From: DASPKM01 sp035628135
GTDB taxonomy: Bacteria > Bacteroidota > Bacteroidia > Chitinophagales > Chitinophagaceae
Direction: 5' to 3'
NCBI GenBank assembly: GCA_035628135.1
Contig: DASPKM010000005.1
Span: forward strand, 1-64,000
DNA length: 64,000 nt
A model generated the notes under the pieces. That model had not been told where the DNA came from. It saw nothing but the letters and a program-made list of their open reading frames with translations, and ran no database searches. The translations under genes and the position numbers were made by a program. This document shows, one piece after another, positions 25,813 through 34,157 of the stretch. Numbering within the stretch: the stretch's first letter is position 1; each line of letters starts with the position of its first letter.

Positions 25813-26985
25813 ATGGCAAATTTGATCTTAAAACGGAAGATTGCGCCCCGCATCGCACAGGGACATCCCTGGATATTCGCAAACGAGGTAGACACGCTTC
25901 CGCCCGGCCTTGAAGGCGGGGAGATCGTGGACGTTCATTTTCACGATGGTAAGTTTGCCGGCCGGGGCTATGTAAACCCCAAATCGCAGATCATTGCGCG
26001 CCTGCTAACACGCGATAAGAACGAGCTGATCAATGAGCAATTCTTCCTCCGCCGCATACAACAAGCATGGCACTACCGGCAGCAGATAGGCTACCGCGAA
26101 AACTGCCGGCTCATATTCGGGGAGGCTGACCATTTGCCCGCCCTCATCATCGATAAGTTCAATGACTATTTTGTTATCCAAACCCTGGCCCTGGGCATCG
26201 ATAAATGGAAACCGACCATTGTGAAGGCGTTAGAGACGGTTTTTGAGCCCAAAGGCATTTACGAGCGCAACGACGTGCCCGTGAGGGAATTGGAAGGCCT
26301 GCCGCAACAGAAAGGGTTCTTGTCAGCCCCCTTCGATACACGCATCATACTGCGCGAGAACGGCTTGCAATTCTACGTAGACATTGAAAATGGCCAGAAG
26401 ACGGGGTACTTCCTGGATCAGCAGGATAACCGGCGGGCGCTGCAGCACATTGTTAAGGGGGCCGATGTATTGGGCTCATTTTGTTATACCGGCACTTTTG
26501 AGCTGCACGCTGCGTTTTACGGGGCAAAATCGGTACTGGGGCTCGATATATCCGAAGCGGCCGTACGCCAGGCCGAAGAAAATGCAGTATTGAATGGGCT
26601 GCAGGACATCTGTAAGTTCCAGGCCGTCAATGCTTTTGATGCGCTGAAATCCTGGGCCAGGGACGGCCGCCAATACGACGTGGTTATACTGGACCCGCCC
26701 GCCTTTACCAAGAGCCGGGAAACTATCCAGAAAGCCATCACAGGGTATAAGGAGATCAACCTGCGCGGCATGAAACTCGTGCGAAAGGGAGGCTTTTTAG
26801 TGACCTGTTCCTGCACCAACCTCATTCAACCCGACCTGTTCCTGGAGATCATCCGTATGGCGGCAAAAGACGCGAAAAGAGAATTGCGGCAGGTTACCTG
26901 GCAGGCACAATCCAGCGACCACCCCATTATATGGGGGTTGGACAATACGCATTACCTTAAATTCCTGATCGTACAGGTGGTGTAA
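25813..26985 (+). CDS. Class I SAM-dependent rRNA methyltransferase, RlmI-like
   Basis: A 390-residue enzyme expected to methylate a cytosine at C5 in 23S rRNA. The N-terminal PUA domain reads LKRKIAPRIAQGHPWIFANE. The catalytic Rossmann domain has LGSFCYTGTFELHAAFYGAK (SAM site), then VVILDPPAFTKSRE and the cysteine-containing GGFLVTCSCTNLI. Start at ATG 25813 (MANLILKRK), which matches the PUA N-terminus; an earlier in-frame ATG lies in the promoter region. It is divergent from grpE and probably transcribed from its own short-leader promoter. Confidence 0.93.
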   Translation: MANLILKRKIAPRIAQGHPWIFANEVDTLPPGLEGGEIVDVHFHDGKFAGRGYVNPKSQIIARLLTRDKNELINEQFFLRRIQQAWHYRQQIGYRENCRLIFGEADHLPALIIDKFNDYFVIQTLALGIDKWKPTIVKALETVFEPKGIYERNDVPVRELEGLPQQKGFLSAPFDTRIILRENGLQFYVDIENGQKTGYFLDQQDNRRALQHIVKGADVLGSFCYTGTFELHAAFYGAKSVLGLDISEAAVRQAEENAVLNGLQDICKFQAVNAFDALKSWARDGRQYDVVILDPPAFTKSRETIQKAITGYKEINLRGMKLVRKGGFLVTCSCTNLIQPDLFLEIIRMAAKDAKRELRQVTWQAQSSDHPIIWGLDNTHYLKFLIVQVV

Positions 26986-27009
26986 AGCGCAAACTGAAAA
27001 GGGGGAGTG

Positions 27010-27351
27010 TTATTTGCTTACCTGGAACCGGCCGGAGTCAACGATCTTGCCCGTTTTATCCCGGATCTGGAAGATGTATACGCCGCGGTAAAAATCATTG
27101 AGATTCACAACCGTTTTGGGAGTGAGATTGGTAACGTCATATACCTTTTTACCCAGGAAGTTGAAGATCTGGAAGGTGTATGATTTATCGAACTCTTTTT
27201 GAAAATCGAATGTGATGAAGGATGTGGCCGGGTTCGGATAAAACTTCACAATACGGGCTTCCGGTTCCGTTCTTTGGGAACCGTCCCGATCTTGTGCCGA
27301 AGCTCCAAAAGCGGTGAGAACAATAAGTGATAAGATGTATAAAATCCTCAT
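27010..27351 (-). CDS. Minimal T9SS type A protein (signal peptide plus sorting domain)
   Basis: A 113-residue exported protein that is almost only a sorting tail. Signal peptide to about FGASAQ, a short linker (DRDGSQRTEPEA), then from about residue 32 a complete type A C-terminal domain: VKFYPNPATSFITFDF, then FQIFNFLGKKVYDVTNL, FYRGVYIFQIRD and a closing SGRFQVSK. No cargo domain is present. Start at ATG 27349-27351; a TTG directly precedes it. It could be a small surface protein, a decoy or regulator of the secretion machine, or the remnant of a larger substrate. It converges on the methyltransferase gene. Confidence 0.85.
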   Translation of the reverse strand: MRILYILSLIVLTAFGASAQDRDGSQRTEPEARIVKFYPNPATSFITFDFQKEFDKSYTFQIFNFLGKKVYDVTNLTPKTVVNLNDFYRGVYIFQIRDKTGKIVDSGRFQVSK

Positions 27352-27488
27352 CAACGGATACGATTTATTAGAATTACCTCAAATTAAACCCATTTACTTA
27401 GAAATACAAACACCTGGCCAAAAATTTTCCCTAAAATGAGTAGAAGTATGCAGCGTTTTTCGTAAATGTACGATCTGCAGCCGGCTCA

Positions 27489-27959
27489 TCAGGCGGGTAT
27501 CTGCAAAGCTTCATTGATCTTTCCAAAATCGGGAATTTCTCCCGCATTCTCCAGCACTTCCGCATACCGGATAATTCCTTCTTCATCTATCACAAATGCC
27601 GAACGCTTCGAAACGCCTTTCATATCAAACACCCAGTTGTCGTACAAAGAGCCGTAGGCCGCGGATACTTCTTTATTGAAATCGCTTAACAAAGGAAAGT
27701 TCAGCGATTGTTCCTGCTTGTATTTATTGAGCGTAAAAACCGAATCGACACTAATGCCCAGCACTTGTGCATTGATGTTATTATACGCTGCTATATTATC
27801 CCGCACGCTGCAGAGTTCCTTGGTGCAAACTCCCGTAAATGCCTGCGGAAAAAACAGCAATACCACTTTCCTGCCTTTGAAATCGTCGAGGTTTACCCTT
27901 TCCTTGCTGGAGTTGAACAGGGAAAATGCAGGGGCCCTTTGTCCAATCGATAGCTTCAT
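27489..27959 (-). CDS. Peroxiredoxin (AhpC/TSA, AhpE-like)
   Basis: A 156-residue thiol peroxidase that reduces hydrogen peroxide and organic peroxides. The active-site stretch FFPQAFTGVCTKELC has the peroxidatic cysteine at 45 and a second cysteine at 50. The thioredoxin fold continues with VLGISVDSVFTLNKYKQ and FPLLSDFNKEVSAAYG. The spacing resembles AhpE or Bcp-like single-domain forms. It is divergent from the aquaporin-like gene, 58 bases apart. Cytoplasmic; reductant unknown. Confidence 0.92.
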   Translation of the reverse strand: MKLSIGQRAPAFSLFNSSKERVNLDDFKGRKVVLLFFPQAFTGVCTKELCSVRDNIAAYNNINAQVLGISVDSVFTLNKYKQEQSLNFPLLSDFNKEVSAAYGSLYDNWVFDMKGVSKRSAFVIDEEGIIRYAEVLENAGEIPDFGKINEALQIPA

Positions 27960-28017
27960 ACTTCAAATTTCTTAATAACAGCTATCTTCAACAAATGTTA
28001 TAACCAAAACTGCTTTT

Positions 28018-28662
28018 ATGAGAAAATATATTGCGGAACTCATCGGCACTTTTTTTCTTGTATTAACGATCGGCATGGTGGTGCTGGGCGGCAAAGGCGA
28101 TTTTGCTCCCATAGCCATCGGCTCTGTATTGATGGTAATGATCTACGCGGGCGGATATATTTCCGGCGCACACTATAACCCGGCCGTTACAGTAGCGGTA
28201 CTCATACGCGGGCGCATCGCCATTACCGAAGCCATCGGTTACGTGATCGTGCAGGTGGCGGGAGCAGGATTGGCCGCTTATCTTGTTTTATACTTCATGC
28301 CCGATAGCGACCCATTAGCCACAGGGCTTCCTGAAAAGTTCAAGGCTTTGCTTGCTGAATTGACCGGAACTTTTGCACTGGCATACGTGGTATTGAATGT
28401 GGCCACGTCAAAGGAAACAGCGGGCAACAATTACTTCGGATTGGCCATTGGGTTTACTGTGATGGCAATGGCCTACGTGTTCGGCCCCGTATCAGGCGGC
28501 GCATTTAACCCGGCGGTGGCAATTGCGATATGCCTGATGGAATTGGCGGTGTGGAGCGATATATGGGTGTATATGGCCGGTTGTTTCGGCGGGGCGATAC
28601 TGGCCGCCTTTGTATTTAAAATATTAAATACAGAAGATGGAATAGCGAGTACTGAGTTGTGA
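28018..28662 (+). CDS. MIP/aquaporin family channel
   Basis: A 214-residue inner-membrane protein of the major intrinsic protein family with six membrane helices and two half-helices. The first half-helix has SGAHYNPAVTVAV, the second SGGAFNPAVAIAI, so both NPA motifs are intact. In most water and glycerol channels the second motif is NPAR, the arginine forming the selectivity filter; here it is NPAV. The pore therefore may select differently from classic aquaporins. The family is secure from the repeated halves (GTFFLVLTIGMV and GTFALAYVVLNV). Its stop codon is 1 base from that of the convergent PorP/SprF-like gene. Confidence 0.9.
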   Translation: MRKYIAELIGTFFLVLTIGMVVLGGKGDFAPIAIGSVLMVMIYAGGYISGAHYNPAVTVAVLIRGRIAITEAIGYVIVQVAGAGLAAYLVLYFMPDSDPLATGLPEKFKALLAELTGTFALAYVVLNVATSKETAGNNYFGLAIGFTVMAMAYVFGPVSGGAFNPAVAIAICLMELAVWSDIWVYMAGCFGGAILAAFVFKILNTEDGIASTEL

Positions 28663-28663
28663 G

Positions 28664-29683
28664 TTAAAATTTCGGGCAAAGCACTTTGTCCCTGCTGGAA
28701 TTATACCTGTCAAGAAAACCGATATAAGTAACCGATAATTCAAACCCGCCGCGGCTCTGGCTGGCTGTCTTCAACTGCGATACGTTCACATCATAGCTGA
28801 TGGCTACCGACACCGGCTCCATGTCTATTTTAATCACGGGTATCAATGCATCTTTCCAGCGCAGGAATGCGCCTGCATGCAGCACGTAATCAGGATCGTC
28901 GGGATCAGGACCTAATTTATAAGAATACATTGCGCCGCCAATGGTTTCGCTGAACGGTCCTTGTACAGACTGGTCGGCCTGCAGTGTGAAGAAAGTATTG
29001 TCATCGATATGGAACTTGACGCCGGCGGAAAAAACGTACTTCGGGTTCAATTCAATTTTCGGGTTGCGATAAAAAGAATTCTTAGGCCTGTTTACGTGAT
29101 GGTAAGCAGCGCCGAGGAACATGGTATTGGCCTGGTCCGTTCCGAAAGTGGTGTTGAAGCTTGCGCCAAAGCTGCCATCGAAATAATTAAGGTTGGCATT
29201 GGGAAAATATTCTCCGGAAGGAGCGCTGGGATCGTAGCCTCCACCGCCGTATTGGTTATCGGTGGTCATTTTGGAATAGTCGATGCGCTTTTGCACTATC
29301 CCCGCCATGAACCCCAGCGAAAGGTACATGGTCTTTTCGCCGCTTAACGATTTATGGTAATTGAACGCGGGCAGCAAATGCGTGCTGACCAGTCCTACCG
29401 TGCCCGCCTTGTCGTATAACACCTGCAATCCCGCTGTAATAAAATCATCGCCCTTGCCAATGGGCATTTTGTATTCCGCATTGAATGAACCGGTGCGGTA
29501 AGCATTGGTAAAGCTGTTCCATTGGTTGCGGTATACGCCCTGTACGCGGATGTCGCCTTCATAAATGCCTGCCAGCGATGGATTGCGTAACAAGGGCGCC
29601 TCGAAGAATTGGGAAAAATGAATATCCTGCGCCTTCAGTTGAAGGGAAAAAAATGCGGTTGCCAGCAGTAAGCAGCATTTCAT
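28664..29683 (-). CDS. PorP/SprF family type IX secretion outer-membrane protein
   Basis: A 339-residue outer-membrane barrel, last gene of a three-gene operon with the two giant PKD proteins. Signal peptide MKCCLLLATAFFSLQLKA followed by the family start QDIHFSQFFEAPLLRNPSLAG, where SprF proteins read 'QDIHFSQF..PL..NP'. It ends DKVLCPKF, the typical CPxF end. Start at ATG 29681-29683, because the signal peptide begins there, though further in-frame ATGs lie upstream. Likely role: partner for outer-membrane passage or anchoring of the two large neighbours. Confidence 0.93.
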   Translation of the reverse strand: MKCCLLLATAFFSLQLKAQDIHFSQFFEAPLLRNPSLAGIYEGDIRVQGVYRNQWNSFTNAYRTGSFNAEYKMPIGKGDDFITAGLQVLYDKAGTVGLVSTHLLPAFNYHKSLSGEKTMYLSLGFMAGIVQKRIDYSKMTTDNQYGGGGYDPSAPSGEYFPNANLNYFDGSFGASFNTTFGTDQANTMFLGAAYHHVNRPKNSFYRNPKIELNPKYVFSAGVKFHIDDNTFFTLQADQSVQGPFSETIGGAMYSYKLGPDPDDPDYVLHAGAFLRWKDALIPVIKIDMEPVSVAISYDVNVSQLKTASQSRGGFELSVTYIGFLDRYNSSRDKVLCPKF

Positions 29684-29735
29684 ACTACAGGATTTTGGAG
29701 AAAATATCATTCTAAAGTTACGCATTTTGCCTCGT

Positions 29736-32700
29736 TTAACGTATCAGGGCCACGTTGCCCCGGTACGGAATGATGGTTGCATTTTCACATATGAGCTCTG
29801 CCACGTACACATACACATCGGCATCGGCGGGCTTTCCATTGGTCAGTCCATTCCAGCCGGCAAGCGGGTCATTTACGGAGAAGTTCTTCCGTTCGAACAC
29901 CATCTGGCCCCACCGGTTGAAGATGCGCAGCGACTGCACGCGTTCGATAGCGCGTCCCCTTACATAAAACACGTCGTTCATGCCGTCGCCGTTGGGTGTA
30001 AATGTATTTGGAATAAAATAGTTCGAATTATTGCACACAACCGTTACCGTTATATCCCGGAACGATACGCAGCCGTTGCTGTCCGTAACGGTTACTTTAT
30101 ATGTGGTATTGAATTTCGGGTTGGCATACGGTTGCGGGCAGCCGGTACAACTTAGGTTGGTAGGGGGTGTCCAGTTAAATAACATCGCATTGCGGCTGTA
30201 CGTAACCGGTAGCGTAATGCCCGTTCCTAATATGATCGTAGGATCGGCCACGATGTTGATCACCGGCAGCGGCACAACGGTTATATCCCTGGTAATGGTG
30301 TCGGCGCATCCTATTGTATTGGTTGCTTCCAGCGTAACCGTTTTAATACCTGTTGAGTTGTACGAGGTTATTACGGTTGGCTGCGTGGACGTCAGGCCGT
30401 TATACGTCCACTTCCAGGTAATGGCGGTATCTGGCTGCGCGAGGCTTGCCTGCAACAGTGCCGGCGCATTGATACATACAGGGTCGGCCGTGTTGATAAT
30501 GGGTTGCGGGGTCCTGTGCACCGAAATGGTATCATACAATGTTTTTACGCAACCGCGCTGGGTGCCTACCGTCAGCGAAACATAATAGGTGCCGGCATCG
30601 GTGAACGTATGAATGGCGTCTTTAGCTGTAGAGGTAATGCCATCTCCAAAATCCCACACGCTGGATACGATGGTGTCGTTGGCAATGGTATAGTTGGTGA
30701 AGAACACTGTGCCCGTATCGCAGAATTGTTTCCTGTCAACCGCAAACAAGGGTTCGGCGCCGTATATCCTCACCACATCCGGGCCCCCCACGATGATCTG
30801 GCAATCCTGTTTATCCTTGAGCAGGATGTAAGGGCTGTAAAAGCTTGGAGACCTGTAGAAATGTTGCACGTTCTGGTTTTGCGACGAATCGATGCCGCCA
30901 TCGCCGAAGTGCAGGTAAAAGGTTGTATTCGGCGGCGGCGTAACAGAAAAATCAACCAGCAATTCATTACAGGCGGTTAAAGGCGTGTACGTGATGGGCG
31001 TGGTGTACGGATTGAACACGTTAATGATCTTCACAGCCGAATCGATGCAGCCGCCAAAGCCGGCAACATACAGTTTGGCTTCGTAGGTTCCATATGTATT
31101 GTAGAAATGCCGCGGGTCCTGCAGGTTGGAAGTTTGTCCATCGCCAAAGTCCCAATAATACGACTCATAGTCGGTGCCGCCGAGGAAGAACTTGGTTTCC
31201 AGTGGCGGGCATATTGCCGCTGTGTCCGTTGCGGTAAACGCAGGCTTCGGCCGCCGGATATCGATGTAATTCACCTTGGTAATGGTATCCGTGCAACCTG
31301 TTGTGTCTGTAACAATCAGCCTGACGGTATACAATGAATCGTTGCCGGAATAAGTATGCAAGGGATTTCTTAAGGTCGATGTGTTGCCGTCGCCAAAATC
31401 CCAGTAATGCCCGGTAATATATCCACGCGATGTATCGGTGAATTGCAGCGCTCCACCGGGGCAGTATTTTGTAGCGGCCGCCTTGAAACCTGCCCTGGGC
31501 GCGGTAATGCGGATGAGCGAACTGATGGTGGTATCGTGCGTGCAACCCAGGTTGTCCGTTACCGTTAGTTTCACATTGAACAATCCGGTGTCGGTATAAT
31601 TATGCGTAAACGGCGGCGCGGTAAAGGTTTGCGAATTGCCGTCGCCAAAATCGAATCTCCATTGCGTAATGGCGCCGGCAGGCGTTGAAAGATCGTTGAA
31701 GCTGATATTGGTATTTCTGCATCCGCCGGTATCGGGCGCTGCAAAATTGGCAACGGGCCCTGTTACCGTAATATAGTTGTTGACTGTCTTGGTGTCCACG
31801 CACCCGTTCATATCTGTAATGGTAAGCGTGATGCTGTACAATCCATTGCTGGGGAAACTAAGGTCTATAGAGCGGCCGGGGCTTTGTGGTGGCCCGCCAT
31901 TCACCGACCAATCATATTGATAAATATTTGCGGCGTTGCTGTTGATGGCTGTAATGGTAATTACTTCGTCTTTGCAAGGTGAGGTTTCACTCGCAACAAA
32001 ATCCGCCAGTTCCGCTACCAGCGTTACCGGCAGGGTGATAGTGTGCGAACAACCGCCATTGGTAACCGTTAGTGAAACATTGTAAGTGCCCAATGCGGGA
32101 TACGTAAATGATGGGTTTGCGCTGGTGGAAGTGCTGTTTGCCGGATCGCCAAACTGCCATAGATAACTAACAGGGCCATACACGGGGTTCACCAACGACC
32201 GGTTTGTAAAGAATACGGTGTATTTATTGGCGCAATTTACAGAGTCGCTGAAGTTTGCTACGGGTGGCCGCACGGTGATGTATTGTACTTTGGAAGTGGA
32301 CTGCGGGCAACCATTGTTATAAGCTGTAAGCGTTACGGTAAACGTGCCTGTGTCGGTATATGCGTGCACAGGGTTTTCGGCGGTAGATGAATTGCCGTCG
32401 CCAAAATCCCAGAACCACCTGTCGGCAGGATCGGCAAGGCTGGTGAATTGCAGCGCACCCGCGGCGCAGGCAAGCGTGGTATCAACAGTAAAATCAACAT
32501 TTGCGGGAGGCCCGGTCCTTACCGCATCGGTAACGATTATGGAATCTGTACATCCGCCATTGGTGGTAATGCGCAGTTTTACAGTATAGGTGCCGGAATC
32601 GGTATAGGCGTACGTAGGGGTGGGCGAGGTGCTGGTAGCGCCATTATGACCGAAATCCCAGAACCAACTGGCCACGCCATCCAATGATATTACATTGCCT

Positions 32701-34127
32701 GCCGGTGAAAAATCGAAAGGAATACAACCGCCGTTCGGAACATTGGTTATGCTCAGCACCGGTTTCTCTATTCTTATGTAATCTACCTTGCGCGTATTGC
32801 TCTGGCATCCGAAAGAAGTAGTGATCGCCAGGCTCACCGTATACTGTCCATTGTTCTGGTAAGTATGCGTGGGGTTTTGCTGGGTAGATGTATTACCGTC
32901 GCCAAAATTCCATTGCCATGCTACTGCATTGGGCGATATGTCCTGGAAATTCACCGTGAATGGACCTTTACATGCATAGCGCACGTTTGAAGTAAAATCA
33001 ACCGCGGGTGATGTTAATACCGTGATCTGTTTGGTAATGGAGTCGGTGCAGTTTGCATAAGTATTGCGCAGCTTAACCTGGTACACGCCCGGCGCTGTAA
33101 AGGTCTTAACAGGATTGGCAAGGATAGAAGTGGTGCCATCGCCAAAATCCCAGAACGACGAAACAGGAACAGGTGACGACGCGTTGTTGAATGCTACGGG
33201 CCTGTTAAGGCAGGCGCTGTCCGGCGCGGTAAAATTGGTATTGGAACCATTGATGGTTACCGGCCTGATAAGCGTATCTGCACAACCGTATTCGCTGGTA
33301 GCGATCAGTTGTACATTGTACGTACCGCCGGTGGCATATACGGTAGATGGGTCCTGCAAAGTGGAATTATTACCGTTGCCAAAGTTCCATGCATAGGTAA
33401 TGACGCCCGGCCCGCTGGTTTGGTTTAAGAAGTTGGTGACAAAAGGCGCGCGGCACACAGTATCTACTGCGTGCTGGAAGTCGGCGCTTACGCCCGATAC
33501 AACACGGATATAGCGGTAACGTCCCTGCGAACCGGAGCAACCTGTGGTGCTGGTAACGGTAAGGGTAATGGAATAGAACCCCGGTGTATTGTAAACTTTC
33601 ACAGGGTTTTGCTGGGTGGATGTTGTGCCATCGCCAAAATCCCATGCCCATTGATTGATGGAACCGCCGCTGGTGTCTATGGAAAGATCTTCGAATTGTA
33701 TCTGTGCGGGCACGCAGGCTATGGTTTTATCAGCACTGCTGATAGCCGTAGGCGAAGGATATACCGTGATATAGTTGGTGCGTGTAATGCCATGCGTTCC
33801 GTTGGCATTGCGCACTACCAGGGTTACGGTATAGGTGCCCGGGGTAGTATAGACCGTGGTTGGATTTTGAAGATTGGATAGTTGACCATTGCCCAGGTCC
33901 CAATTCCAGAATTTAGGATCGCCTGTTGAAAGGTCCTGGAATGACACAGCCAGTGGGGCGCAACCCGATGTGCTGTTTGCGCTGAAATTGGCTACCGGCG
34001 CCTGAGCCTTTGCCAGCAGTGTGAGCAATATGAATGCGAATGAAACTGCAAGTGATTTGCATACCCCGGAGTGCCGGGCAGTGCGGAATAAAGCCTGTGC
34101 TTCAGTAGGTAAAAAACTGTTCGCCAA
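29736..34127 (-). CDS. Giant PKD-repeat T9SS type B surface protein, SprB-like
   Basis: 1463 residues, starting at TTG 34125-34127, 30 bases after the stop of its larger paralogue. The signal peptide (residues about 24-42, SFAFILLTLLAKAQ) is followed by about 15 PKD-type modules marked by W.FGDG motifs (e.g. WDLGNG in module 1, WDFGDG in modules 2 and 4). Modules 9 and 15 are degenerate and lack FGDG. One adhesin-like unit (SCTGCPQPYANP) precedes the type B tail: FIPNTFTPNGDGMNDVFYVRG, then LRIFNRWGQMVFERKNF, GWNGLTNGKPADADVYVY and RGNVALIR. PKD modules usually mediate protein or polysaccharide binding at the surface. Module order matches the paralogue. Confidence 0.92.
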   Translation of the reverse strand: MANSFLPTEAQALFRTARHSGVCKSLAVSFAFILLTLLAKAQAPVANFSANSTSGCAPLAVSFQDLSTGDPKFWNWDLGNGQLSNLQNPTTVYTTPGTYTVTLVVRNANGTHGITRTNYITVYPSPTAISSADKTIACVPAQIQFEDLSIDTSGGSINQWAWDFGDGTTSTQQNPVKVYNTPGFYSITLTVTSTTGCSGSQGRYRYIRVVSGVSADFQHAVDTVCRAPFVTNFLNQTSGPGVITYAWNFGNGNNSTLQDPSTVYATGGTYNVQLIATSEYGCADTLIRPVTINGSNTNFTAPDSACLNRPVAFNNASSPVPVSSFWDFGDGTTSILANPVKTFTAPGVYQVKLRNTYANCTDSITKQITVLTSPAVDFTSNVRYACKGPFTVNFQDISPNAVAWQWNFGDGNTSTQQNPTHTYQNNGQYTVSLAITTSFGCQSNTRKVDYIRIEKPVLSITNVPNGGCIPFDFSPAGNVISLDGVASWFWDFGHNGATSTSPTPTYAYTDSGTYTVKLRITTNGGCTDSIIVTDAVRTGPPANVDFTVDTTLACAAGALQFTSLADPADRWFWDFGDGNSSTAENPVHAYTDTGTFTVTLTAYNNGCPQSTSKVQYITVRPPVANFSDSVNCANKYTVFFTNRSLVNPVYGPVSYLWQFGDPANSTSTSANPSFTYPALGTYNVSLTVTNGGCSHTITLPVTLVAELADFVASETSPCKDEVITITAINSNAANIYQYDWSVNGGPPQSPGRSIDLSFPSNGLYSITLTITDMNGCVDTKTVNNYITVTGPVANFAAPDTGGCRNTNISFNDLSTPAGAITQWRFDFGDGNSQTFTAPPFTHNYTDTGLFNVKLTVTDNLGCTHDTTISSLIRITAPRAGFKAAATKYCPGGALQFTDTSRGYITGHYWDFGDGNTSTLRNPLHTYSGNDSLYTVRLIVTDTTGCTDTITKVNYIDIRRPKPAFTATDTAAICPPLETKFFLGGTDYESYYWDFGDGQTSNLQDPRHFYNTYGTYEAKLYVAGFGGCIDSAVKIINVFNPYTTPITYTPLTACNELLVDFSVTPPPNTTFYLHFGDGGIDSSQNQNVQHFYRSPSFYSPYILLKDKQDCQIIVGGPDVVRIYGAEPLFAVDRKQFCDTGTVFFTNYTIANDTIVSSVWDFGDGITSTAKDAIHTFTDAGTYYVSLTVGTQRGCVKTLYDTISVHRTPQPIINTADPVCINAPALLQASLAQPDTAITWKWTYNGLTSTQPTVITSYNSTGIKTVTLEATNTIGCADTITRDITVVPLPVINIVADPTIILGTGITLPVTYSRNAMLFNWTPPTNLSCTGCPQPYANPKFNTTYKVTVTDSNGCVSFRDITVTVVCNNSNYFIPNTFTPNGDGMNDVFYVRGRAIERVQSLRIFNRWGQMVFERKNFSVNDPLAGWNGLTNGKPADADVYVYVAELICENATIIPYRGNVALIR

Positions 34128-34157
34128 TTGCTCTTGGTTTTGTAATCAGGTACGTAA

